21,034 bases of DNA from a virus. Of the stretch, positions 1 to 5,959 are shown in pieces. Each line of letters begins with the position of its first letter. The stretch's first letter is position 1. Both the position numbers and the translations under genes were made by a program. The notes beneath the pieces were generated by a model, which saw only the letters and a list, made by a program, of their open reading frames with translations, was not told the origin of the DNA and ran no database searches. The stretch is from positions 1-21,034 of IMG/VR virus record IMGVR_UViG_3300035156_000215, one strand, 5' to 3'.

Positions 1-40
1 ATTGTTGGGCTTTGGCCACAAGATCGCTCGTCGTACCTCG

Positions 41-70
41 TTGTCAACCGTGCACGAACCCGCGTAGAAT
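41..70 (+). promoter_or_regulatory. Promoter of tRNA-Gly
   Basis: A -35 box TTGTCA at 41-46 and a -10 box TAGAAT at 65-70 are separated by 18 bases. The expected transcription start is near 77, just before the mature tRNA at 80. Both boxes are close to the sigma-70 consensus. The remaining bases 1-40 contain no gene that I can recognise. Confidence 0.6.
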
Positions 71-79
71 GCGGGAGCC

Positions 80-153
80 GCGGGTGTAGCTCAATGGTAG
101 AGCTGAAGCTTCCCAAGCTTACGACGAGGGTTCGATTCCCTTCACCCGCTCCA
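80..153 (+). tRNA. tRNA-Gly (anticodon CCC)
   Basis: The sequence folds as a complete cloverleaf. The acceptor arms are 80-86 and 143-149, the D stem is GCTC/GAGC (89-92 and 100-103), the anticodon loop TTCCCAA has CCC at 112-114, and the T stem is 126-130 with 138-142. The discriminator is T150 and CCA is encoded at 151-153. The outermost anticodon-stem pair (105 with 121) is a G-A mismatch, which slightly weakens an otherwise regular tRNA. It reads GGG glycine codons. A phage integrase operon begins about 1 kb downstream, so the 3' half of this gene is the most likely attachment site. The prophage would then have rebuilt an intact tRNA end on this side. Confidence 0.93.
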
Positions 154-181
154 ATGAAAAACGGCTAAAAACCTCTTTTCG

Positions 182-213
182 CCGCTCCACAAAATCTGGT
201 CCGCTCCACAAAA
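182..213 (+). repeat. Two 13-bp direct repeats resembling the tRNA 3' end
   Basis: CCGCTCCACAAAA occurs at 182-194 and again at 201-213, a period of 19 bases. Its first eight bases CCGCTCCA match the last bases of the tRNA-Gly gene (146-153). The copies sit in the otherwise geneless spacer 154-282 between the tRNA and the cargo gene. They may be integrase arm-binding sites, or remnants of earlier or alternative attachment events. The right end of the element is not in the window, so the core site cannot be defined here. Confidence 0.5.
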
Positions 214-295
214 CCACGCTTCGTGGGTGCACACTGGCTTGACTGCCGCCCCCTCCTGTAGAGCACTTCTTGTAAGGTAGCTATGTCTCTACGCA

Positions 296-1123
296 GTGTT
301 CAGCAAGTATCAAGAGCTGCAGATGCCTAAGTCATTACCGCCACGAAAGAAAAGAAGGCAAACCCCCAAGAGTAGGGCGCACGAGACTTTCGTTCAGTTT
401 GACGTGGCAGCAAATCACGGTGGTAGCGTGTCCGTCGAGTTCGGCCCTAGAGGGTCAATTACCTCTAAGCAGGCTACCCGAGGAACGTTTAAGTCAGTAA
501 CCACATATGTCCGGGCCAGTGGTAAAGAGAAGGTCGTATTTTCGCAGCAAGGTGAAACGGAGTTTGCTTTCCTTGCACAATCTCAGCAGCTACTCAGCAG
601 TTTTGATTGCATCGCCGCTCTGGATGCCGGTACTGTTCAAGTCGGCGACGTGAAGGTTTCGACAGCATGCCTGGCCCTATCAAGCTCTTCTTTAGCGTAC
701 GGAGAACTGACGTTTGACCTTTATAAGTTCGCGTTTTTCGACGTTCCTGATCAGGTAAATCCGGAGATGGTGGCTCTTGATCTCGCCCTACACCATATTC
801 TGAACACCAAGATCGCAGATCAGCAGAGAATCGGGATCGTGATGGATACGGAGCTTGGGGCGCATAATCAAATCAATACGAGGGCTATTTCGTATCTTGG
901 AAGTAGTTTCCTTCCAGAGGGTGTTAGGTTGATATATGCATCGGCTGACACTGGGCAGGGCCCCGCTCACGATCTGATCAAGATCTGCGATAAGGAGGAG
1001 AAATCTTTCCGCGATGAGGTGTTAGGACATCCGGAATGGATCAACCCAAAAATTGATCAATATCCATATTGTTGCGGATGGATTTTGAGCCGACCGCCCA
1101 GCGTCAGAAACGAAGACGGTTGA
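296..1123 (+). CDS. Unknown cargo protein between tRNA and integrase
   Basis: I do not recognise this 275-residue protein. The first residues include a strongly basic patch (PPRKKRRQ, about residues 15-22). The rest is a mixed alpha/beta protein with no membrane segment. Acidic residues end or follow predicted beta strands: D110 in IAALDAGT, D184 and E186 in IVMDTELG, D218 in LIYASADTG, and D232. That pattern resembles RNase H-fold nucleases such as the DUF3800 group, but this is inference only. The start is uncertain. A GTG at 296 and an in-frame ATG at 323 are both possible, and an upstream ATG at 283 opens a 15-codon frame ending at 330. Base composition is less GC-rich than the replication and head genes. 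Its place between attachment site and integrase is typical of lysogenic-conversion or defence cargo. It converges on the integrase gene with a 14-base gap. Confidence 0.7.
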   Translation: MFSKYQELQMPKSLPPRKKRRQTPKSRAHETFVQFDVAANHGGSVSVEFGPRGSITSKQATRGTFKSVTTYVRASGKEKVVFSQQGETEFAFLAQSQQLLSSFDCIAALDAGTVQVGDVKVSTACLALSSSSLAYGELTFDLYKFAFFDVPDQVNPEMVALDLALHHILNTKIADQQRIGIVMDTELGAHNQINTRAISYLGSSFLPEGVRLIYASADTGQGPAHDLIKICDKEEKSFRDEVLGHPEWINPKIDQYPYCCGWILSRPPSVRNEDG

Positions 1124-1137
1124 ATAGGGCTCGGCTT

Positions 1138-2178
1138 TTACTTAGTTGGATGAACAATCTTGCCCCGGCGCAGGTAATGGCGCTGGGTAGTTTTGACACT
1201 TTCATGCCCCAGCAGATCTCGCGCTGCTTCCTCTCCGCGGCCATCGGCCGTGTCATCCGCCGCCTTCGCGCGCAGATCATAAAATCGAAAATTCTTGATG
1301 GCGCTGGCCAGCTTCGGGTGCTTTTCCCTGGCGTCTTTGCGCGCCTGGTCAAAGTGCGTCCGCAGCGTCGGCCCGGTCAGACGTTTACCTTGCGTGTTCA
1401 CCAGTAGAGCGGCTGTCTGGACTTTGCAGCGAGCCTTTCGCAGTTGAATGCGCTCCAACAGGCCGGCGAGCTCCCCGACGATCTGGATCCGCAATGGCTG
1501 CTTCGTCTTCTCCTGCGTGACGATCAGATGCCCGTCGATAATGTCATGCTCGGTCATCTTGAGCGCGTCAGCCGGCCGCTGGCCGGTCAAGTACGCCAGG
1601 TCCATAGCATCGCGTAATGGATCGCTCGCACAGCCCCGTACAGCGTCAAAGATAGCATCGGTGATATACACCGTGCGCTTACCCAGCGTGTGCCCTTGCA
1701 CGCCCTCGCACGGGTTCGGCAGGTCCGTGTATCCCCAGCCGCGGGCTTTGTTCCACATTGTCGAAAACACCCGCTTGCACCGGTTTGCTGTGGTCGGCTT
1801 GTCAGCGTGGTCGTCCAAGAACTGCCGAATGTGCATCGGCTTGATCTGGTCGAGTGGCGCCGCGCTGAAGGAGGCCATCAGATGCTTGATGTCGGACCGA
1901 TACATGCGCGCCGAGTTCACTGCGAGCTTAGGCACAGCTTCCACCAGATAGCGCTGCTGCAGGTCCGCAAAGCTGGCGCCTGTGCCTGGCGCAACGACGA
2001 CGTTCAGCTCGGCATACTTTTTCAACGCCAGGATGAAGTCTTCGCCCAGCGCGATCTCTTGTCGCTTTCCGTCGGCGCCCTTCCTGTACATGTAGTAGTA
2101 GACCTTGCCGCTGCGCTGTGTCCGAGGATGCATGTGCGGCGGCATGTTCAGATTACGCGTGTTTTTTCTGCCCATCAC
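1138..2178 (-). CDS. int: Tyrosine-family site-specific integrase
   Basis: This 346-residue recombinase inserts and excises the phage DNA. An N-terminal arm-binding part is followed by a core-binding domain (about residues 68-150) and the catalytic domain (about 170-340). Visible catalytic positions are R201 in LTGQRPAD, R303 in FYDLRAKA, H325 in LLGHESV and the nucleophile Y335 in QRHYLRR. K226 is a candidate for the beta-hairpin lysine. The usual HxxR histidine is tyrosine (Y300). The start ATG at 2178 lies inside the end of the DUF4224 gene (26-base overlap), with a purine-rich GAGGCGGAG just upstream. It is the last gene of the minus-strand operon starting at 4107, so the promoter at 4141-4170 probably drives it. 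The nearby tRNA-Gly is the likely target. Confidence 0.95.
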   Translation of the reverse strand: MMGRKNTRNLNMPPHMHPRTQRSGKVYYYMYRKGADGKRQEIALGEDFILALKKYAELNVVVAPGTGASFADLQQRYLVEAVPKLAVNSARMYRSDIKHLMASFSAAPLDQIKPMHIRQFLDDHADKPTTANRCKRVFSTMWNKARGWGYTDLPNPCEGVQGHTLGKRTVYITDAIFDAVRGCASDPLRDAMDLAYLTGQRPADALKMTEHDIIDGHLIVTQEKTKQPLRIQIVGELAGLLERIQLRKARCKVQTAALLVNTQGKRLTGPTLRTHFDQARKDAREKHPKLASAIKNFRFYDLRAKAADDTADGRGEEAARDLLGHESVKTTQRHYLRRGKIVHPTK

Positions 2179-2374
2179 TCCGCCTCGGCATTACCCATGT
2201 TTTCTCACGTGGGGCTTCCTTGCGCCCCTCAACTGCCGCCACGGTGACGACCGGCTCCCCGATCGCATTCACCCAAAAGGGGAGGCCCATCTGGCGCAGC
2301 TGTGCGACCTGCAATGATTTGCGCCGGCGCCCGGTCAGGCGGGCGACAGCGTCGGTTGTCAAAAACGTGTCCAT
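2153..2374 (-). CDS. DUF4224 family protein, possible excisionase
   Basis: This 73-residue protein has the layout of DUF4224 proteins: FLTTDAVARLTGR, then LRQMGLPFWVNAIGEPVV, which suggests a small winged-helix or MerR-like DNA-binding fold. Such proteins often sit directly upstream of phage integrases and are proposed to help excision. The start ATG at 2374 was chosen because AGGAAGG lies just upstream; a longer frame from 2443 lacks such support and would overlap the preceding gene. The 3' end overlaps the integrase start by 26 bases, so the two are probably translationally coupled. The excisionase role rests on position and size and is inference. Confidence 0.8.
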   Translation of the reverse strand: MDTFLTTDAVARLTGRRRKSLQVAQLRQMGLPFWVNAIGEPVVTVAAVEGRKEAPREKTWVMPRRSDGQKKHA

Positions 2375-2384
2375 TATGTCCTTC

Positions 2385-2570
2385 CTATTTTCTTGCGCGC
2401 TGACGGCGGATATCGCGCACAGCATCGACCAGCATCCAGACATGCGTCGCCCCGACGAAAATCCACAGCGCCGCCCACCAGGGCTGGCCGGTCGCGAGCC
2501 TATTCAGTGCGATGAACGCGCTGGCCGGCGCCGATGCAGCGCTGATCGCTACCTGAGTACGCGTGCTCAC
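2385..2570 (-). CDS. Small membrane protein, unknown
   Basis: This 61-residue protein has one clear hydrophobic helix (about residues 31-50, WWAALWIFVGATHVWMLVDA) and a weaker apolar stretch before it (about 6-25). It ends in a basic tail (RDIRRQRARK), so the C-terminus is probably cytoplasmic. The start overlaps the stop of the preceding gene as ATGA (2570-2567), and the stop is 10 bases before the DUF4224 start. It is not recognisable as a holin from sequence alone, and its place in the integrase operon argues against a lysis role. Confidence 0.6.
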   Translation of the reverse strand: MSTRTQVAISAASAPASAFIALNRLATGQPWWAALWIFVGATHVWMLVDAVRDIRRQRARK

Positions 2571-2788
2571 GACAGCCGGTCCGCATCGGGCCGCAGCCCT
2601 CGGCGCGCACGCCGGTCAAGAAACTCGGCCAAGCCCCAGCTGACGAGCCCGACGACCAGGCAAGCGCCATAGAAGCCGACTTTGCCGGTGTAGACATAGA
2701 TCAGGCCGAGAACCGTTCCGCCGACGCAGCCACCGACAGTACCCTGACCGAATGCGCGCAGCGTTGCGTATCGTGACGTGGCCTTCAT
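2567..2788 (-). CDS. Small two-helix membrane protein, unknown
   Basis: This 73-residue protein has two hydrophobic segments. The first is about residues 13-33 and glycine-rich (TVGGCVGGTVLGLIYVY); the second is about 38-55 (FYGACLVVGLVSWGLAEF). A basic and acidic tail follows. The start at 2788 was preferred over a longer frame from 2851 because it forms an ATGA junction with the stop of the upstream gene (2787-2785). Its own stop forms an ATGA junction with the next gene. The product is probably an inner-membrane protein. The function is unknown; superinfection exclusion is one possibility, but nothing in the sequence proves it. Confidence 0.65.
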   Translation of the reverse strand: MKATSRYATLRAFGQGTVGGCVGGTVLGLIYVYTGKVGFYGACLVVGLVSWGLAEFLDRRARRGLRPDADRLS

Positions 2789-3186
2789 GACATCTGCTCC
2801 ACGTCGAGCCCGGACAGCAGACCTTCGATCACAGCCTGGGCGCGCACGCACGCCGCTGCAACGTCGCTGTCACCGCCGGCCGCGAGGCGCGCCAGGTCGC
2901 GCTGCAGCTGGGTCACGTCGGCGACCTTGACGCAAGTCTTCGGGCGGGAGGTCTGCTCAAGCAAGTGGCGAACAGCGAAAGCAGCCCACATGCTCCAGTG
3001 TTCCCTCACCTCGGTCGACCGGTATCCGAATTCGTCTCGTTCGAGCGCCCCTTGAAGCCAGGGGCCGCTCTTACCGATCGCCCACGCTTCGAATTTCTCG
3101 CGTTCAGCATCGATCCCTTCGAAGTAGTCTGGTTCGCAATAGAGTCGTTCTTCTGGAGAGAGGGAGTGATTATTTTGCTCAGTCAT
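2785..3186 (-). CDS. Phage protein of unknown function
   Basis: This 133-residue soluble, acidic protein carries repeated tryptophans in its middle (FEAWAIGK, GPWLQGAL, HWSMWAAFAVRHLLEQ). Similar patterns occur in small early-region proteins of many phages, but I cannot name a family. The C-terminal half looks helical (about residues 88-130). The start at 3186 overlaps the stop of the upstream gene as ATGA and the end overlaps the next start the same way, so it belongs to the integrase operon. Confidence 0.65.
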   Translation of the reverse strand: MTEQNNHSLSPEERLYCEPDYFEGIDAEREKFEAWAIGKSGPWLQGALERDEFGYRSTEVREHWSMWAAFAVRHLLEQTSRPKTCVKVADVTQLQRDLARLAAGGDSDVAAACVRAQAVIEGLLSGLDVEQMS

Positions 3187-3431
3187 TTTGCGAAATTCTC
3201 CACTACGGTAACAATGATCCAGATAAGACGGTCGAGAGCGAACACGCCGGCGCCGGCCAACATGAGGCCCGCAGCGCGCATCACAATCGGACTTTCGGCC
3301 ACGCGCGCGATACTTGACGCTGCTGTCCTGTAGACCGTGTACCCGAGGACGCGGCGCGAACGTTGAGTTTTACGGGTTGGCCGTAAAACGGACTGGGCCC
3401 CGGCTGTCTGATTGGCGATAGCGATGCTCAC
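3183..3431 (-). CDS. Small protein with C-terminal membrane helix
   Basis: This 82-residue protein has a basic N-terminal half (RPTRKTQRSRR) and hydrophobic residues at about 49-77 (VMRAAGLMLAGAGVFALDRL, then IWIIVTVVEN). It could be one long or two short membrane helices. It starts and ends in ATGA overlaps with its neighbours. I do not recognise the family. With the two membrane proteins downstream it makes three membrane proteins in one early operon. Confidence 0.6.
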   Translation of the reverse strand: MSIAIANQTAGAQSVLRPTRKTQRSRRVLGYTVYRTAASSIARVAESPIVMRAAGLMLAGAGVFALDRLIWIIVTVVENFAK

Positions 3432-3784
3432 TTGGATTCCCCCTGGTGGTCGAGTGTGTAGCGGATGGTGTCCTGCAGTTCCTGGAGGTATTGCGCTTGC
3501 ACCGCGAGCATCGACAGAAGTGAAGCAGTATTCGATACGACGTCGCGTTTCAACTCCAGCTGTTCGTTTGTTGAGGCAGCGAAAAGGAGCTGTCCGACGG
3601 CCTCGAACCCATGCACGAGCGTATAGCTGTAGTTCGCTGCATGTTTGCCGGTTGCCTCAAGCATTTGCAGCTGCTCGGCCTCCAGCTTCGACTCAATAAA
3701 GTTCGCGGGTAGCTTTTCGAGGAGGTCAGCGATCTCACGCGGCGCGCGCTCGAGGCGGGTGAGAAACGGATTGGGCGCACTCAT
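3428..3784 (-). CDS. Helical phage protein of unknown function
   Basis: This 118-residue protein is rich in Leu, Glu and Gln and is predicted almost entirely helical, without a membrane segment or cysteine motif. Stretches such as LERAPREIADLLEKL and QYLQELQDTIRYTLDHQ look amphipathic, so it may oligomerise. Both ends are ATGA junctions inside the integrase operon. No family or activity can be assigned from sequence. Confidence 0.6.
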   Translation of the reverse strand: MSAPNPFLTRLERAPREIADLLEKLPANFIESKLEAEQLQMLEATGKHAANYSYTLVHGFEAVGQLLFAASTNEQLELKRDVVSNTASLLSMLAVQAQYLQELQDTIRYTLDHQGESK

Positions 3785-4107
3785 AAGGATCGTCCCATCA
3801 ACGCGCGTACGTCACGGAAGCCGTAATGAACAGCGGAAGCAGCCAACAGGCGATCAAGTTCGCGCCCAGCTCGGAAGCACTCGATTCGCTGGAGCACCCA
3901 CTCAAGAGAGTGCGCAACGAAACGCTGGCCTGAGCTGTCGGCGAGATCAATCCAAAGGCCATCTTTCGTGAGCCCCAGATTCCCACCTAGGTAGACCAGC
4001 GGGAGGTGGAAGACAAACGTACCTTCCCGCAGGAAGGCACCGCCCCGTTTTCCTGTGAATTGCCCTTTGCCATGGGCAGGCAAAGCAGCGCTCTCCGATG
4101 TACTCAT
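3781..4107 (-). CDS. First gene of the integrase operon, unknown
   Basis: This 108-residue protein has a beta-rich middle (TFVFHLPLVYLGGNLGLTKDGLWIDLAD) and a helical C-terminal part. The family is not recognised. ATG at 4107 is the first start codon downstream of the promoter at 4141-4170, and the leader is about 25-30 bases with GAGGGGA-like purines before the start. The stop overlaps the next start as ATGA. As the first gene after the promoter, it should be made earliest and most strongly of this operon. Confidence 0.65.
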   Translation of the reverse strand: MSTSESAALPAHGKGQFTGKRGGAFLREGTFVFHLPLVYLGGNLGLTKDGLWIDLADSSGQRFVAHSLEWVLQRIECFRAGRELDRLLAASAVHYGFRDVRALMGRSL

Positions 4108-4140
4108 TGGTTCCCCTCATGAGGTTGCTAACGAGAGGAT

Positions 4141-4180
4141 AGTTTAACTTTCTAAACTTGCTTAAGTCAAGAACTCTAAA
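4141..4180 (-). promoter_or_regulatory. Leftward promoter and operators of the integrase operon
   Basis: Read on the minus strand, a -35 box TTGACT (4170-4165) and a -10 box TAAACT (4146-4141) are separated by 18 bases. TTTAGAG lies four bases upstream of the -35 box (4180-4174) and AGTTTAG lies between the boxes (4158-4152), with 15 bases between the two motifs. The cro promoter at 4980-5019 has the same elements at the same distances. I infer that the CI-like repressor, Cro or both bind here. The intergenic stretch 4108-4248 holds nothing else that I can identify. Confidence 0.65.
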
Positions 4181-4248
4181 CCAAGCGGCCGAAAAAAGTT
4201 CTCGCGTGCTCGAAGCACCGAGATCATCGACTGTAAACCATTGGAAGC

Positions 4249-4953
4249 TTAGAGGCGGCCAGTGATCGCTCGGGCAGACTGGTAGACGACACGACCAAGG
4301 ATCTTAAGCTCTTCACTCCGAACAGTGAGTCGTTCAAATCCAGGATTTATTGCATGCAACTGCCACTCACTTCCACTTAGGAGCAATTGCCTAAAGCAAA
4401 GCTGTTCCTTGACCTGTAGAGCATATATCTCCCGGCTCACAGGGCGTCTATCGCTAAGATCTACGACAACAATGTCATCTGGGAACAGAAGAGGCTCCAT
4501 GCCGCGGTCTCCGACTTCTATTGATACCAGTTTGTCGCTGTCCATCATATGCTGCTTAATCCACTCTTTGGACAAGAGGACCTCAGGTCCATCTACAGAC
4601 AGCATCTTGGGCTCCTTGCCTCCCTTACCTGCCTGAAATTTCACGTGCTGGACAGCGACTGTTCTGACGGACTCCTCAGTCTTGTCTAACCTCAAACCGC
4701 CCTGGCTATAAAAATTTTCTTCCGCCAATGGGGCCCCAAACCCAGTCATCAGCCAGATGTGCGAATAGCCTAGCGCTTCCTCAATGTTGAGAGCGTATCT
4801 GATGTCCATCGACTTGATCTTTCCAGTCAACCACTGATTTACAACGCTCTTTGAGGCTCTGGACGCGCGAACCAAGCCGATTTGTCCACGATCACCCTCA
4901 AGATCAGGGCGTTCGCGATAGATATGTTCCAGGCGGTCGATTAGTGTATTCAT
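4249..4953 (-). CDS. CI-like phage repressor with S24-type domain lacking catalytic residues
   Basis: This 234-residue protein has an N-terminal helix-turn-helix (about residues 24-70, with ASRASKSVVNQWLTGK as recognition region) and a C-terminal LexA/CI-type domain (about 120-225). By family knowledge such repressors keep the lytic promoters off, and many cleave themselves during SOS. Here the usual GDSMEP motif reads GDRGMEP, so the nucleophile serine position is glycine (G151). The usual lysine before the RL motif appears as arginine (R188 in CFRQLLL). An Ala-Gly pair remains in the linker (108-109). The protein probably still dimerises but should not self-cleave. ATG at 4953 has no visible ribosome site; a TAGAAT box at 4967-4962 would give an almost leaderless mRNA, as for lambda cI from PRM. 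Composition is less GC-rich than the head genes. Confidence 0.9.
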   Translation of the reverse strand: MNTLIDRLEHIYRERPDLEGDRGQIGLVRASRASKSVVNQWLTGKIKSMDIRYALNIEEALGYSHIWLMTGFGAPLAEENFYSQGGLRLDKTEESVRTVAVQHVKFQAGKGGKEPKMLSVDGPEVLLSKEWIKQHMMDSDKLVSIEVGDRGMEPLLFPDDIVVVDLSDRRPVSREIYALQVKEQLCFRQLLLSGSEWQLHAINPGFERLTVRSEELKILGRVVYQSARAITGRL

Positions 4954-4961
4954 ATTTTAGG

Positions 4962-5019
4962 ATTCTAAACAATCTATGATTTAGAGTGCTTGACTACGAT
5001 CAGTTTAGGGTTCTATACT
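4962..5019 (+). promoter_or_regulatory. Rightward cro promoter and repressor operators
   Basis: On the plus strand, a -35 box TTGACT (4990-4995) and a -10 box TATACT (5014-5019) have an 18-base spacer. TTTAGAG at 4980-4986 and AGTTTAG at 5002-5008 flank and overlap the promoter. A third, inverted copy TCTAAAC at 4964-4970 lies next to the repressor start and overlaps a minus-strand TAGAAT box (4967-4962) that may serve repressor transcription. This resembles a lambda-like immunity switch with three operator half-sites. Binding specificity is inferred from the repeats only. Confidence 0.7.
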
Positions 5020-5051
5020 CCATGGACGAAAACCATCCTTGGCCCGTTCTC

Positions 5052-5246
5052 ATGACCAACTCTACTACTGACGCCACCTTGGTGATTCAGCGGCTCGGCG
5101 GCAACAAAAAAACTGCTGTGCTGTGCAAAGTAACTCGTAGCGCCGTTTCCCAGTGGCGCACTAACGGCATACCACGAACTCAGCTCATGTACCTCCAGGC
5201 AGTTCGGCCCGATGTGTTTTCGGATGAGCCGCGTCGAGCAGGGTAG
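5052..5246 (+). CDS. cro: Cro-like repressor
   Basis: This 64-residue DNA-binding protein has a YdaS/Cro-type helix-turn-helix: IQRLGGNKKTAVLCKV, then TRSAVSQWRTNGIP. By family, Cro represses repressor synthesis and favours lytic growth. The frame is open from 4986 and contains an ATG at 5022. However, the promoter -10 box ends at 5019, so transcription should start near 5026, and the first usable start is ATG at 5052. That start lacks a good ribosome site. It is the first gene of the rightward early transcript and is divergent from the CI-like repressor. Confidence 0.8.
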   Translation: MTNSTTDATLVIQRLGGNKKTAVLCKVTRSAVSQWRTNGIPRTQLMYLQAVRPDVFSDEPRRAG

Positions 5247-5320
5247 TGAAGCGCTGATTACATGACTGAATCATCGCATCGAGATAGTGCCAAATCATCA
5301 TTCTTTTAACGGGTTTCCGA

Positions 5321-5761
5321 ATGAACGCCAAAGACGCTTTCCACCAAACTGTCCACGCCGCTCCTGGAGGATGTGCTGCTCTGGCAGTCCGCCTGAACAT
5401 GTCGCCCACGATCCTGCGGAATAAGGCGAACCCGAACAATGTCGCGAACGTCGTGACGATCGATGACGTCGATCGCGTGATGGACCTGACCGGCGATTAC
5501 GCGGTGCTGCACTCGCTGGCGCAGGCTCACGGGTTCATTTGCACGAAGCTCGATGCAGGCCAGGCGAACGACGCCGGCCTGATCGAGTCCGTTACCGATA
5601 TCTGGTCGAAGCTTGGCACCGTAGGCACCCAGGTTCACGCAGCCCTGTCTGACGGCCGCGTCGACATGCACGAGGTAAAGCACATCGAAGCGGCGATCTT
5701 CACCGCGATCCGCCCGATGATGGACCTGCTGAACCGCTTGAACGGGATGGCCGAGAAGTAA
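5321..5761 (+). CDS. CII-like regulatory protein (CP76 family)
   Basis: This 146-residue protein matches the phage regulatory CII/CP76 family layout. It starts MNAKDAFHQTVHAAPGG, followed by ALAVRLNMSPTILRNKANP and the conserved DRVMDLTGDYAVLHSLA segment (about residues 51-67). The N-terminal half is a DNA-binding helix-turn-helix and the C-terminal half is helical. Family members regulate the choice between lysis and lysogeny or early genes. It follows cro after a 74-base gap with no terminator that I can see, so it is likely cotranscribed. Its DNA targets are not evident. Confidence 0.85.
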   Translation: MNAKDAFHQTVHAAPGGCAALAVRLNMSPTILRNKANPNNVANVVTIDDVDRVMDLTGDYAVLHSLAQAHGFICTKLDAGQANDAGLIESVTDIWSKLGTVGTQVHAALSDGRVDMHEVKHIEAAIFTAIRPMMDLLNRLNGMAEK

Positions 5762-5851
5762 TCTAGCCGCCCGCCTCCCTCTACACCTTAGTTGATCTTC
5801 CGGTATTCGCCGGGAGCAGGGCCCCTTTACGCCCAAATTTCGGAGAGCTGC

Positions 5852-5959
5852 ATGAGAACCATCCTGAAACGCATCCTGATCCAGCTGTACTGCCGAGGCG
5901 TGGTCCGCGGCGCCGTCATCAACTGGGCATTCAAACACTTCAATCTGCAGAGCGCGTGA
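5852..5959 (+). CDS. 35-residue ORF coupled to the ParB-like gene
   Basis: A small ORF starts at ATG 5852 with a good ribosome site (GGAGAG, 5842-5847). It encodes 35 residues with a basic, partly hydrophobic helix (MRTILKRILIQLYCRG) and ends in TGA at 5957-5959. That stop overlaps the ATG of the next gene as TGATG. The good ribosome site plus the coupled stop suggest a real small protein, or a translated leader that loads ribosomes on the next gene. Family and function are unknown. Confidence 0.55.
   Translation: MRTILKRILIQLYCRGVVRGAVINWAFKHFNLQSA

Noticed and set aside
336-362. Basic segment RKKRRQ in the cargo protein, like a eukaryotic nuclear-localisation or Tat-type motif
   Set aside because: A short basic run is common in nucleic-acid-binding proteins, and the phage context makes eukaryotic targeting unlikely.
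1448-2672. Plus-strand open frames opposite the integrase and DUF4224 genes
   Set aside because: They are antisense to well-supported genes and their translations are rich in Arg, Ser and Pro with no recognisable domain.
5260-5307. Tiny open frame of about 15 codons between cro and the CII-like gene
   Set aside because: It has no ribosome site and no conservation argument; it is too short to support.
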